Part shown: positions 53,101 to 64,000 of the stretch, one piece after another | How the letters are laid out: the number at the start of each line of letters is the position of its first letter | How positions within the stretch are numbered: position 1 is the stretch's first letter | Assembly: GCA_020746105.1 (NCBI GenBank) | Contig: CM036624.1 | Location: 28,046,084 to 28,110,083, forward strand | Length of the DNA stretch: 64,000 nucleotides | From: Trogon surrucura | Lineage: Eukaryota; Chordata; Aves; Trogoniformes; Trogonidae | Reading direction: 5' to 3' | Program-made: the position numbers and the translations under genes | The notes under the pieces: generated by a model | Databases searched by the model: none | What the model saw: the letters and a program-made list of their open reading frames with translations, nothing else | What the model was told of the DNA's origin: nothing

Positions 53101-55607
53101 AAATGACAGCTGTCCCATCAGTGGGGATTGCAGCAAATATCATAGCGAAAAGAGACTGTTATGTCCTGAGCAGCTGGTTCATGAGAAATATTTCATGAGA
53201 TTTGATTTTTTTCTTAAAAGATAAACTGTATTATTTCTTGTTAAAATATAAAGTATTGCAATCGGAAAAGATACTGCGAGTTAAGTATTTGTGTTCCCTT
53301 CAAACTCTTTTGGTGAACTAGATCTGACTTGAGACAAGACATTAGCCAGGTCTTGTCCCTAGCCCTTTGTAGACATGTAGCTGAACCTAAAAAAGCAGAG
53401 ACTCTGCTCAGATTTTTCCCTGATTAGAATAGTGGTTTAGGGACATTATTTATTCATCTTTTAAAATAAATACTATGCATACAGAAATTCTGGCAGTGGG
53501 CATAGGTGGTGCATTACTCTCATTCATACGTGTTCTACTTGTCTCTGAGCCACCCAAAATCTTCACTCAAAATTCATCATTCCTTGTATGCCAGCTCTTA
53601 GTACAGGCCAAAATGGTGGTTCTTTCCTGGAAATCTTGCTTATAAATCTTGCTCTCCTCCAAACATTAGTGTACTTGCAGAGCGTGTTAAAAGCATTATG
53701 TTTTATTTCCATTCACACCTTCCATTCTCCCGTTTAGCTTGGACCTCATCCTATATTTTTTTCCCTAAATAACTCTTCTTTCACTACAACTGTCTCCCTT
53801 CTGCCAAGAGATTTGTCTTCTGCTAAGTCATCTGCCTACAGTTTGCTCAAAAAAAGGAAAGAAAATGATATATAAATTACATAACTGCTCCTTGTTACAT
53901 TTCAAGATTAGATCTTTGGTAATATTTTGTACATTATTTAGTTTTGACTCCAGTGATGATTTTATTTAACACAACTTTTACGTACAGTTCAGAGCACTGC
54001 ATATGGTGGAAGTTCAGAGCTTTAATGAAAAAAAGGACTAAAGATGAAGATTGTTTCTAAATCCCAAATCCAGACCAACTCAGATGACAAAGATTAAGGC
54101 TTTGGTGTAGTAAAATGTTTAATATAGGGACTATACAGTTTATATAGTCCAGAGGAAAAAGTTGGCACAGGAGCACAAATAGTGCTGATTTCCATCTATC
54201 ATACTAGATTTTTTTAAAAAAACAACACCTCACAGTATATAAAAGGTATACAAAATGACATTTTGTTTGTGGTAAGCTATTGTACATAAAGTTATTTGTT
54301 CCTACTTCATAAGTTTATATGCACTGCTGGCTAATCAATCACAGGGAATATTCTATTCTTCGATATTTACCTAGAACTACACAATAAAAAAAATAAATAA
54401 GGACTTTGAAATAAAGAACATGTAACCTCCAGAGAAAACTATTATAATATGTCAAATAGAGGCAAATATTTTATCAAGAATTAATCAAATTACCATCAAG
54501 TGATCACAACTATATAATCTTTGACTAAATAGGAGAACTTACTATCTGATGGAAAATTACAACTTTGTCACACCTTTTCTTTCATACTTACCAAAAGAGA
54601 ACTCAAAAATACATTCCTGAATTACTGGAAAGCCTACAAAATATTCCATATCTAGAAGAAGGAGTAATGAATAATAATAATATAGAATGCACAGTTTCTT
54701 TTTGAAAGATAATACAGATCATAATAAAATTATTTGAAATCGTCTCTTTACCTTAATTTTAAAACAAAGGATCTCCCCACAGGTCCATTATTCAGTACGA
54801 TAAAATCATAACTTTTGCCATAATTCAAAAATTTCCTGCTTAATATCATTTAGTCATTCCACTCATATTCCCCCAAAAACATAGAATGTATTCGGACTGT
54901 GAGAGAAAATCAACTATGTAAAATCTTTTATCTCTAACATGAGTAGCACGTCAAGATCATGAGCTGAACAGATCCCGAAATGCTATTTTAGGAGGCTGTA
55001 GGAAATTTAGAAGCTTATCTTTGCTATTAGATATAGCCCAGTGGTCTGTTTATTTTTTTAAGGCTGTTCAACATGCCACACTGTTATATTACAACTTTGG
55101 TAGATTGATGATTCTGAAAAGTCTGTATTTTTGACGTAATTTCTGCAGAAGTGACCCCTTGTCACCTGCAACTCATCAGCTGCTCTCTCCTATGACATAC
55201 TAGGAGATAGTTTAGCACTTTGAAAGCACTTACCATAAATGTTGCCTTATGATAGACCTTTTCTCTTTGCATGTCATTATTGTTTTCTTTCCAGCTTTCT
55301 GAGCAACTCTGTTTGATAGCCTAATTCTAAGTGTTCCACACAGGTAGTGCAGGATTTGCCTTCCATTTCCCTACTCAGCTCATGATGTGATGGTTGCTTT
55401 CAAACTACAGATTCCATCTGTGACTGCTGCCTTGCATTTAATTTTAAAAGCTTTATAGTCATTCCATTTCCTAGTTTCTGCCATTTCTCCACCTTTGTGC
55501 CGATAGAAGTATTACAATTTTTTAAAGTAGTTAATCTGTGATTTTCTTTTAGGTGAAACCTACCACCTCTTGAAGCTTCCAAATTGAGCCTTCTTTTTAT
55601 TCTTGTC

Positions 55608-55652
55608 CAGCAGTGGACACTCTCAGCAGTGTCTCTCAGCAGTGAACACTTT
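55608..55652. repeat. Short tandem repeat, cagcagtg units
   Basis: Three imperfect copies of cagcagtg followed by gacactct, tctct or aacactt. A local slippage product. Confidence 0.7.
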
Positions 55653-56730
55653 CACACACTACGTTCTAGTTTCCCAAGAACTCTGAGGCAAAATCCTGAG
55701 CTGGCAGCAACTATATAGCCTCTTTCTGAGGGCAATGGAGCCCAATAATCTCAGCTGAAAGAGTAGTTTAAATTTTTGGTATACATCTTGCTCAGACTAA
55801 AGTAATCTCTAAGTAGTAATACAGAACATGATTTAAAGCATGCCCACATGTGGAAATGTAAATTGTGGTCACTGTTATTAACAGAGCAGCCAGAAAATGC
55901 ATTTTTAAAGTTAGTGAAGGAGATGCAGAACAACTCTGAAAATATTGGTCAATGTGAGAAGCAAAGAATTGGGTAGGGTTGATGCCAAGTGGGCTAACTT
56001 GGGAGCTCCAGCAATAATCTTCAGGGTACTTATGTGAACCAAATGTTCCTCTGACAATATCTTAATGAATTAAATGAGAAATAACACCTACACTCATTTT
56101 GTTAGTTCTACTTCAGATCGTGACCAGATTTCAGTCTGATATGTGCCTGTAACCTAAAGCAAAAAAATAAATCCAAATTCTTTCAGGAAACATTTAATAG
56201 AGACCCTTTTTACTTGGGGAAACAAAACAAAAGAAAAGATAAAATGTGATGCAACATGGATAGGTTTCAAATTTCTAATTATAGCTTGCAAGTCTCTTCA
56301 AGACAATTTTGTATTGCCACATAACATGTTATAAAATCCAGAGAAATGGCTAACCACTACAAGAACATAGAAGAATTTAATGTGAACAAAACATTAAGAG
56401 AAAAAGCATTTAACAACTTGGTATACCTTTTCAGGTTTCACAGAATTGGCTATTTTAATCAAAATTCATCTGGACGTTAATGACCTGTTTTTCCTCTCAC
56501 ATCGCTTTTATGCTGACATATCTAAATTAAGTTCAATGTAATTATTTCTGATTTACAATATAGTATCTGAGAAGGATCAGACCCTGAGACTTTAATGTGT
56601 CTACCACCACAATATAAATAAGCATATAAGTCCTTCCTGTGAATCAAAAACACTTAAAACCTATAGGGAGCTTAGTACAGGAACAGTCTAATGTTAAGTC
56701 TTTGTGGAGTTTGCGTGGGTTTGGTGCTTC

Positions 56731-56940
56731 TTTCTTTTCTTTTTCTTTTCTTTTTCTTTTCTTTTTCTTTTCTTCTTCTCTTTTCCCTTTCCTTTCCTTT
56801 CCTTTCCTTTCCTTTCCTTTCCTTTCCTTTCCTTTCCTTTCCTTTCCTTTCCTTTCCTTTCCTTTCCTTTCCTTTCCTTTCCTTTCCTTTCCTTTCCTTT
56901 CCTTTCCTTTCCTTTCCTTTCCTTTCCTTTCCTTTCCTTT
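56731..56940. repeat. (CCTTT)31 array with degenerate (CTTTT)n flank
   Basis: A 55-bp CTTTT-rich, imperfect stretch (56731-56785) runs into 31 uninterrupted copies of CCTTT at 56786-56940 (155 bp, no mismatch). One strand is all pyrimidine and the other all purine (AAAGG), a class of repeat prone to triplex formation and length change. Because the unit is five bases and contains no stop in any frame, it creates long false open frames on both strands (SFPFL on one, KGKER on the other). These are not genes. The perfect core next to an interrupted edge suggests recent expansion. Confidence 0.97.
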
Positions 56941-58424
56941 TTAAAGAAAACAAACCAAAACAACGAACAAACCACCCCAAACTTCTCCAATACTCTCCAT
57001 AGTTGTAATAACCTTTCTGTATTACTTCTTGGTATGCAATTTTAACATCCTTCTCTCTTTGACAAGGTTAGGTCTGCTGCTCCGAAGATTCAAGTTATAG
57101 CTAATTGCTTTGATTATTTGTTCTGTAACCTCTAATTCCCCATGACCTTTTCCAAGCCCATTTTCAGTTTAATGAGCCAAACTAGTAAAGCTTGTACTGG
57201 ACTTTTGACGAGAACTGCCACAATGCCTTGACAAATTAGGTGTTCCACATACTATGTTGTTCTCAGATCAAATGAAATTGCAGAAGTAATGTTGTTATTT
57301 TTCTTTTAAGGTATATCATTTGTCTATACAGAATAGTGGCTTTTCATAGGAAAACAAAACCAAAACAAAACAAAGCAACTAATTTTTCTATACTAACTTC
57401 TGAATCTTTTAAGTTGGCCACATTTATTCCATACAGGCTAGTCTGTCAAAGATTAAATATATATATGTTTATTTGTATGAATCCAACACTGTAACTTTCA
57501 TAGTTTTCTTATCTACTTCTGTATTTGACTAGTCTACATTGATTTATTCAACAGCTACACCAGGATAAATACTGTGTTTGATATGGAAACATTCTTACAG
57601 AGGACATTAAGAAACTTCCATAGCTACTTCCAATAACAATAAGGCTATTATACCAAAAGTATTTTTGTTCTTTCTAGCTAGCTTGTGCCCACAATCATCA
57701 AGGCTATTTTTTTTGTGTCTATTTACTGCACTGCAGCTATTAAGCTTTATTGAAGGTTGAAGGTGACCAGAACTAGCTGGACAGTGCACAAAACCATACA
57801 TCCTTGCCCTTTGTTTTTTGGGGGATGCAAGACCAATATAAAGATTTGCTGTAAATGAGAACGCAGGAGTATGTAAAGAATTAGGCATTTGTCCTTCATG
57901 CTTATCTTCGCCATGGTATTTCATCCTCCTGTTTCTTTGTTTCATGGTGATAATGTACCTATTGGTTCATTTTAATAAAAAGTACAGGAACGATATTTCA
58001 TTTTCTAGTGTGTTCAGATAAAGCAAATGTCTTTTCACTATTAATTTAAGTATTAATCTACTAATTTTAAGTTTTAAAACTGAAGATCTACATCCCATAA
58101 TCCCTTATGTACACCTTTACCATTTTCACCTCTCTTTTAGAGATCAGAAACATTATCATAAATCTTAAATATTTACTTAGCACATCTGAAAATTTGACTA
58201 AGGACTTTATGCACTTAAAATTTGGCATGTATATTTCAGACACTTTATCCCTAAAGTAGAATCCAGATAGCCTATCTTAAATCCCATCCTTTTCTACATT
58301 GTGGCCTCCAGAAAGCTATCTCTGTCTACTCCTGACCTGTATCTGCCCTTCAGAATCTGTCAGCTCTATATACATATTTTTAATGTAGTGATCATCTTCT
58401 ATATGATGATTTTGTTACCGACAT
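56941..58424. other. Unique AT-rich sequence, no gene seen
   Basis: It begins with an A-rich segment of caaac/aaaac words (56944-56975). A 112-codon minus-strand frame at 57607-57945 matches no family I recognise. Confidence 0.5.
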
Positions 58425-58493
58425 GACAGGGAGGTTGGATTAGATGATCTCTAAGGTCCCTTCCAGCCTAGGCCATTCTATGATTCTATGATG
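58425..58493 (+). mobile_element. CR1 LINE 3' tip, about 70 bp
   Basis: The sequence gggaggttggattagatgat, then ctaaggtcccttccagcct, then cattctatgattctatgat is the last 70 bp of a plus-strand CR1. It is extremely 5'-truncated, with no coding content. Confidence 0.9.
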
Positions 58494-58714
58494 ATTTTAT
58501 GACTTAGATAGCTGCCTTACTGCCACCAAATTGATGGATGCAATTCTTTCATAAAATGTAATGGGCTCGAATAGAAACACTTTGCCTCCCCAAAACAGCT
58601 CACAAACACTTTGAATGCTGAGCTACTCCAAAACTTCAGCATTATCCATTTCTTGAGTAGAACGAGGTCCCAGAAATAAACAGAGTGTGTTAGGCAGCCT
58701 AATGCCTTAAGCAG
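58494..58714. other. Spacer between two opposed CR1 tips
   Basis: About 220 bp of unique sequence separating a plus-strand and a minus-strand CR1 3' tip. No other feature is seen. Confidence 0.6.
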
Positions 58715-58811
58715 TTACAGAATGACAGAATGTCAGGGGTTGGAAGGGACCTCGAAAGATCATCTAGTCCAACCCCCCTGCCAGAGCAGGATCACCTAGA
58801 GTAGGTCACAG
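58715..58811 (-). mobile_element. CR1 LINE 3' tip, about 95 bp
   Basis: Starting acagaatgacagaatgtcag and continuing ggggttggaagggacctcga, then catctagtccaacccccctg, this is the reverse complement of a CR1 3' end. It lacks any ORF2 sequence. The inner boundary, near 58811, is approximate. Confidence 0.92.
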
Positions 58812-61609
58812 AGTTATCAGGTTCTTTATAACAAATTGTATTATAAAGAACTAAAGCCTTGATAGCAAAGCAAAATCGTAAGCCAAATTTACAAAGAATG
58901 AATAAATAATCACTACTATACAATTCCTGTACCTATCAACCATTGGCCTGATTTGGCTTTAGATTACTCCAACAAAATCATTTCATTATTTGAAATGAAC
59001 TCAAAACAATGTAAAGTCATCTTCAGTGGAAGCATGAGTCTTATATTTAGGAGTATGTAGGTTTCTACCTCCTAGTCTCATTTGTGATCAGGAGATTTTC
59101 TTGGATACCAAAGTTCTAAGCAAAGAGTTTGAGAAAATTAAAAGAAAATCAAATCTAATAACAAAACATGCATCAACAAAACCTGGTTTTCTTTCTCTTA
59201 AACTAAGAGATTATTTTCTGTCTGGGCAAAATAGATGAGTTGGTAAAACAATAGAAATTTAACTGTTCTGGAATTTTTTTGTTCAGATAGTAGAAGTAGT
59301 ACTAGCAATAGAAATGGTATTACTTCCCTTCTAAACAAAAGCAAGACCAAAGCACCCTTGCCACAGCCTGACACATTTCTAAGAGCAGGATAAGTTGTTG
59401 GCTTGGTTCGGGAAAGATTTTTTTTTTATTTGGCTTTGTGAGAAGCACATTTGTGTGGTTTTATAAAATTGTTCTCTGAAGTAAAACCCATCTACTGCAT
59501 AATCTAGAATAAAGAATGCTTGGGAGACATAAATTGGTAGGAGCAAAAGAAAGAAAAAGAAGTATACAAGGCAGCTAGGATCAGTCAGGGTTTTTTATTT
59601 ATTTTCTGTTTTGCTGGTGTTTGTAAACACATACTTAACTGTTAGAAAAAAGCATGGATTAAGGTCCTCTTCACCACTCTTAAGGAATCACTTTCATTGC
59701 ATCAAATTGTAACCATGCACTTTAGTCAAATTTAGCACTTTACTACAAATTACTACAAGCATGTGGTCATTAGAAACTTTAGTACTTAACAAAAGTTAAT
59801 ACTGTCAAAAGTATCTTGTCTCCATAAACTTCTCATTGTGATTCCACCCTTTACAATCTGTATGTACTATCCATTAAGTGACTGAAGAGACTTCTGAGTT
59901 TTGGTTCAATATTCGTTTTGGATTAGTTTTTAAACTTTTTAAGATTGTTACTATTAAATCAGATTTTAAAAGATTCTATATTATTTTAGAGATCTATGTT
60001 AACCTTTAAGTGAATAAAGCTCAAAATAAAAACTGAAGCTTAGTGCCTTGGTAAAAGGAGCAAGACTTGTGTATTTCATGTTAATCCTAGCCATTGATTT
60101 TTAAAAAAATTTCATTTTCTTAAGAGAGATACTGAATCTCTATCTAACCTGTTTTATGGCAGCCATGTATTGTGCTGGTCAATTTTTCTTTGCTCCATTA
60201 GAGCAATACTTGTCTCATTACAAAAGATGTTGCAGTACACTGCTAATCAAGACAAGGAAGTACTTGTGTACTTCCAGAGCAGTTGAAGTCAGATTATAAC
60301 TGAAAAGAAAGAAAATTTGATATCTGAGATTGTACAACAGCAAAGGATGGAAAGGTAGGAAAACCTCCCAAACAGTGACTTCCAGCTCACTAGATGGAAA
60401 GTGACAGAGATACCCTTACCACCCCTTCGCACAGAAGGAAAGATGTAAGATCATTCCCAAGAAAGTATGTAAGAGGTGAAGAATGTTCAGACTACCTGGC
60501 ATCTATTATAAGAAATGTTAGCATTGAACTGCAGCTGTGACGAAATACTCCAGAAAACTTATTCTTTTCATTTGTATTATGTAGTATGTAGTATTATTTA
60601 TCAATGAATCTTGAAAATGGTGGGAGAGGATTACCATTTTCCTAGGTGTTTACAGAAAGATGAGTGACGGCAAAGATAAAAAACAATAAGGAAAACAACT
60701 GGCAAACCAGTACAGTGACTATTGTCACTACACAAGCCTATCCACTGCATTGTGCTGCCTTAGGGAAGGAAAAAAAGTGAAAGGACTATGCACAATCATC
60801 TTTTCTATTCTTGATGTTATTCATTCAGCACCAGACAAAGGTAAAAAAGTGACTATACAATGTACTGAGGGCTCATCTGGCTCACTGGTGAGGCTGCCAG
60901 CATAGTGCTTTTGCCCTGAAGAGGCTGAAAATATTTGACATCAACAACTTGATCTACTGGGATTGTAACAGCAGGTCTGTATCTTCTCAGTGCAGCATGT
61001 CGAACTGAAGAAAATAGGGAAAGCAACATGAGACAAACGTTTTTTTTACCTTACAGAGCTGTGCTGCTATATTTATGACTGGTCTTTTTTATGTACATGT
61101 TCTGATATATATTGCCAGAGAAAGTCATTAATATTAACAGTCTGATTCTAAAAATTCTATTTATTCCATTCAGAAACGTACAAATCATTTAATCAACAGA
61201 AGTAAGGTTCTCATATCAGATAAAGAATATGTAAAACTTAAAGAATTTTTTAAAAAATTATCAAAATCATTTTGAAATGACCTTGAGCTATAATAATTGC
61301 CAAGAAAGAGTAAGGCCAGTGCATTTGCTCATGAATGAAAATCACAACAGTTTCCTTAACAATATGCAACACAAAATTATCTGATAATGCATGTCTTCAA
61401 GGGTCAAAGAGAATGTTCATATTTTTTAAGTGATTCTCCTTGTTCTCATATTGTTAGCAACAACACAGACCTGCTGTACAGTGAAACACAAAGTTAGTGA
61501 AATAGTGTATGTGAGTAATACTGAGGCTTCTTTCCCCTCTCCATCCCCCATTCACAAAGGCCATTTTTACTCCTATTCTTCCAGAACAGAGGAAGTTGAA
61601 ATCCTTCAC
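58812..61609. other. Unique AT-rich sequence, no gene seen
   Basis: No recognised repeat or exon. It includes T runs near 59420 and 61040. Open frames here are shorter than 60 codons. Confidence 0.55.
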
Positions 61610-61846
61610 ACAGAATCATAGAATAATTGGGGTTGGAAGGGACCTTTAAAGGTCATCTAGTCCAAGCCCCCTGCAATGAGCAGGGACATCTTTAACTAGA
61701 TCAGGTTGCTCAGAGCTCAGTCCAACCCAACCTTCAGTGTTTCCAGGGATGGGGCATCTGCCACCTCTCTGGGCAACCTGGTCCAGTGTTTCACCACTCT
61801 CATCATTATAAATTTCTTCCCTATATCGAATCTAAACCTAGTTGTC
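61610..61846 (-). mobile_element. CR1 LINE 3' end, about 235 bp
   Basis: The minus-strand copy begins at the tip acagaatcatagaataattg and shows ggttggaagggaccttta, aggtcatctagtccaagccc, then tctgggcaacctggtccagtgtt and ttcttccctatatcgaatctaaacct. The last of these is antisense to the KKF/IRYR-type ORF2 tail. It is truncated near 61846 and joins a short, decayed tcta/atct tetranucleotide stretch (61845-61895). No intact frame remains. Confidence 0.93.
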
Positions 61847-64000
61847 CTATCTATCTACAATCTATGTATCCATGATATATCTATTCTATCTGCCTTTATT
61901 GCAACTTCCACTTCAGCAACTTAAATAAACCAGAAAAGTTTTATTACAAATTAATTAAATCCAGGAGGTATGTGTGACCACAAGCTCCTTTAGAACTTTG
62001 CAGTGAAAATATTCTGAACAAAATTAAAATCACATTTTTATTTTGTATTGTACTGCTTTGGTTAAAGTCTAGGCATAACAATACAGTCAACAGTAAGAAA
62101 AAAGATTTTATGAATCTCAGTGTCTAAAAGCTTTTCAACTAGGATTAATATAAAAAGATATTATACCATGTATAACAGTAATTCGAGTACACAGTTAACA
62201 AAAATAACACTACGTTATTCTAAATACATGTGTTTATAGTGTAAGTGTCTTAGTGTTACAATTGTAGTGTGGCATAGACAATCTTTTTTAAAAAAGTGGT
62301 TTAGGAATTTTGGGACAGAATAGATTTTTTTCTTCTACCTCCTGATTAATATGGGATTTCCAAATTCTTTCTATATCAAATGCTATTCTATTATGTAACT
62401 AGATTACCATAATTAATGTGATAAGTACAGAAACCTGAAGAAGTGTGTGTGATACTTACGTATCATTTGGAAAACTCTATTGAAAGAGCAGCATTCACAG
62501 AGGAGCAGGACTGTTGAATATTAATAAAAATATGGTGCTCAGCTTTCTAGATACATATACTGAGGTGGTTCTACTGTTAATTTCAGTGCGAAATAATTTG
62601 TTAATCATGAGCAGAGCCAAACACTCAGTACTACCAACAGAGTCTGCAAGTGATGGGAATTTATTTTTAATTTTTATGGGTTTTTTTTTCTGCCTAAATT
62701 AATCATGAGAGCACTCAATACATCAATTTTGGTCTTCTAGCTTAAAAGCTGTCATAGAGTTTGTCACAGATCAGAAACATCATAATGTAACTAAAGCAAC
62801 GAGTCACATGTCATCATTAGCATCCAATGCTAAAAACCCACAAAATGAAAATTATTCACCCATGTCATTAAGCACTTTCTTTGAAAGTACTAAAGGAAGT
62901 ACTTCCTTGGGGAATGAAGACTTGAAGGCCAGGTTTAGCAAAATCTCCCTCAAATACAAATCAGTGAATTAGATCCTGTATTTGCAGCTAATAACTCAAC
63001 CTCTTCTAGTAGAGAATAATTTTCTCTCACTCTCTTAACAGTGAAACAATGCATTTTAGTAATTTCACTTTCTATCGCAGTGAATAGCTCTATGTCCTGA
63101 CAACGTGAAATGCAATTTGTCTTCCTTAAGAAGAGAGAGGTATTCTTGCTATTTACTGTTTTTAGGTTGACATATTTTATTTACATGTTGCTTCTTCCCA
63201 TCCAAGGTTTCACACTGATGGTCCTCTGAGGAAGTTAAGTACCCCAAAGCACTACCTCTTTCAGTGTTTTGTAGAATTTGAATTAAGATTCCCTGTTGTA
63301 AGTTGCAAAATTGTTCAAAATTGACTCTAGGCATCCTAAGAACCCTAAAGCTTCTAAGGGACTTGTTTAAAACTAAAAACTGAATATCTCCTGAAGGAAA
63401 ACTACGTGTCAGATTTATATTGCAATGTGTTATTGTGCTTTTTGTTCTAATTTGGTGTGAAGCCAAAATGCTGTTGTTTTGAAAATGCTCCTGAAGTATT
63501 ATTCTATTATTACTATTTCCACACAGAAAACCAAACAAACAGCATAACAAATAACAGCACCAGAACAACAGCAATTCTGGCAAATTTTCCATCCGTTATC
63601 GATGCTATTTAATTATATAATTTTATGTCGTGTACTCATGTATGAGTAAGAAGCTTAAATAGTAGTAGTGAAGCATAGTGACACGTTACATTTTATACAA
63701 GTGAAGTAAAATTTCTTTAACTGAGTGTCTAAGCCTCAAGAATTATATAAGGAATATGCAAAAGTACATCACATCTAACAATAACGGATACACAACCATC
63801 AGCAAATTAACATTACTTTGCACTTCAGTAATACTAAAATACTCTAATGCTAATCAAAACAGTGAAAGCAGCCAAGATATGAGAAAGTTAAATGCATTGT
63901 TTCTATAATCATAGAAATTTCTTGAGATCTGATACTTTCTTTGTGAACATTTAAATCTTCTTCACTACAGACTACAGCTGAATTAATTTTTTTCCTCTGT
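61847..64000. other. Unique AT-rich sequence to the window end
   Basis: No interspersed repeat is recognised. The only notable item is the 147-codon minus-strand frame listed separately. Confidence 0.5.
63149..63592 (-). other. Longest ATG open frame outside repeats, probably not a gene
   Basis: An ATG-initiated frame of 147 codons on the minus strand. Residues 7-24 are hydrophobic and cysteine-rich (LLLFWCCYLLCCLFGFLC), like a membrane segment or signal anchor. The rest is polar, with no motif I recognise. In DNA this AT-rich, about one stop-free run of this length is expected in 64 kb by chance. No splice or promoter context supports it. I leave it as an open frame, not a gene. Confidence 0.12.

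Larger units (their letters stand above)
49486..56729. other. Unique AT-rich sequence, no gene seen
   Basis: About 7 kb without a recognised interspersed repeat or exon. Small tandem structures are ctgccatc units at 53048-53100 and three cagcagtg-acact units at 55608-55652. Open frames do not exceed 92 codons. Confidence 0.5.

Noticed and set aside
56639-57045. Several open frames of about 100 codons on both strands
   Set aside because: They are products of the stop-free pentanucleotide array, giving the same five-residue cycle in every frame.
1-64000. Prokaryotic features (operons, ribosome binding sites, CRISPR arrays)
   Set aside because: The sequence is vertebrate nuclear DNA with CR1 and ERV repeats; no regularly spaced direct repeats of CRISPR type were seen.

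Overview
The window looks like bird nuclear DNA. Truncated CR1 (chicken repeat 1) LINEs carry their diagnostic 3' ends (tandem attctatg/attctgtg units), and one 561-bp LTR has the form of an abundant avian ERV LTR. Interspersed repeats are otherwise sparse, and the DNA is AT-rich and CpG-poor by eye. A member of Neoaves is my best guess, from recalled knowledge of that LTR's distribution; the species cannot be told from the sequence.

I found no protein-coding gene, tRNA, rRNA, CpG island or CRISPR array that I can defend. Apart from the CR1 reverse-transcriptase remnants, the open frames are short, unrecognised and about as frequent as chance predicts in AT-rich DNA. The window is most likely intergenic or inside a very long intron. 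Operon-type interpretation does not apply.

Layout: 0-10 kb is unique DNA with two plus-strand CR1 3' ends (about 0.71-0.99 and 9.11-9.47 kb), a MIR-like SINE remnant near 7.75 kb, a duplicated motif pair near 1.3 and 2.6 kb, and an unassigned 131-codon open frame at 8.5-8.9 kb. The stretch from 10 to 39.6 kb is almost repeat-free, holding only homopolymers and short microsatellites. A GC-richer LTR-like patch lies at 39.7-39.95 kb. At 46.95-47.79 kb a TG tract is followed by the longest CR1 fragment (minus strand), whose RT C-terminal frame is broken by one visible in-frame stop. A solo ERV LTR with a near-perfect 5-bp target duplication occupies 48.9-49.5 kb. A perfect 31-unit (CCTTT)n array with a degenerate (CTTTT)n flank lies at 56.7-56.94 kb. 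Three more short CR1 tails lie at 58.4-58.8 and 61.6 kb, and the rest to 64 kb is unique DNA.

The window shows retrotransposon debris and microsatellites in gene-poor DNA, not a multi-gene system. The leads most worth testing are the LTR-like patch at 39.7 kb, the pentanucleotide array, the duplicated motif at 1.3/2.6 kb and three weak exon or open-frame candidates.
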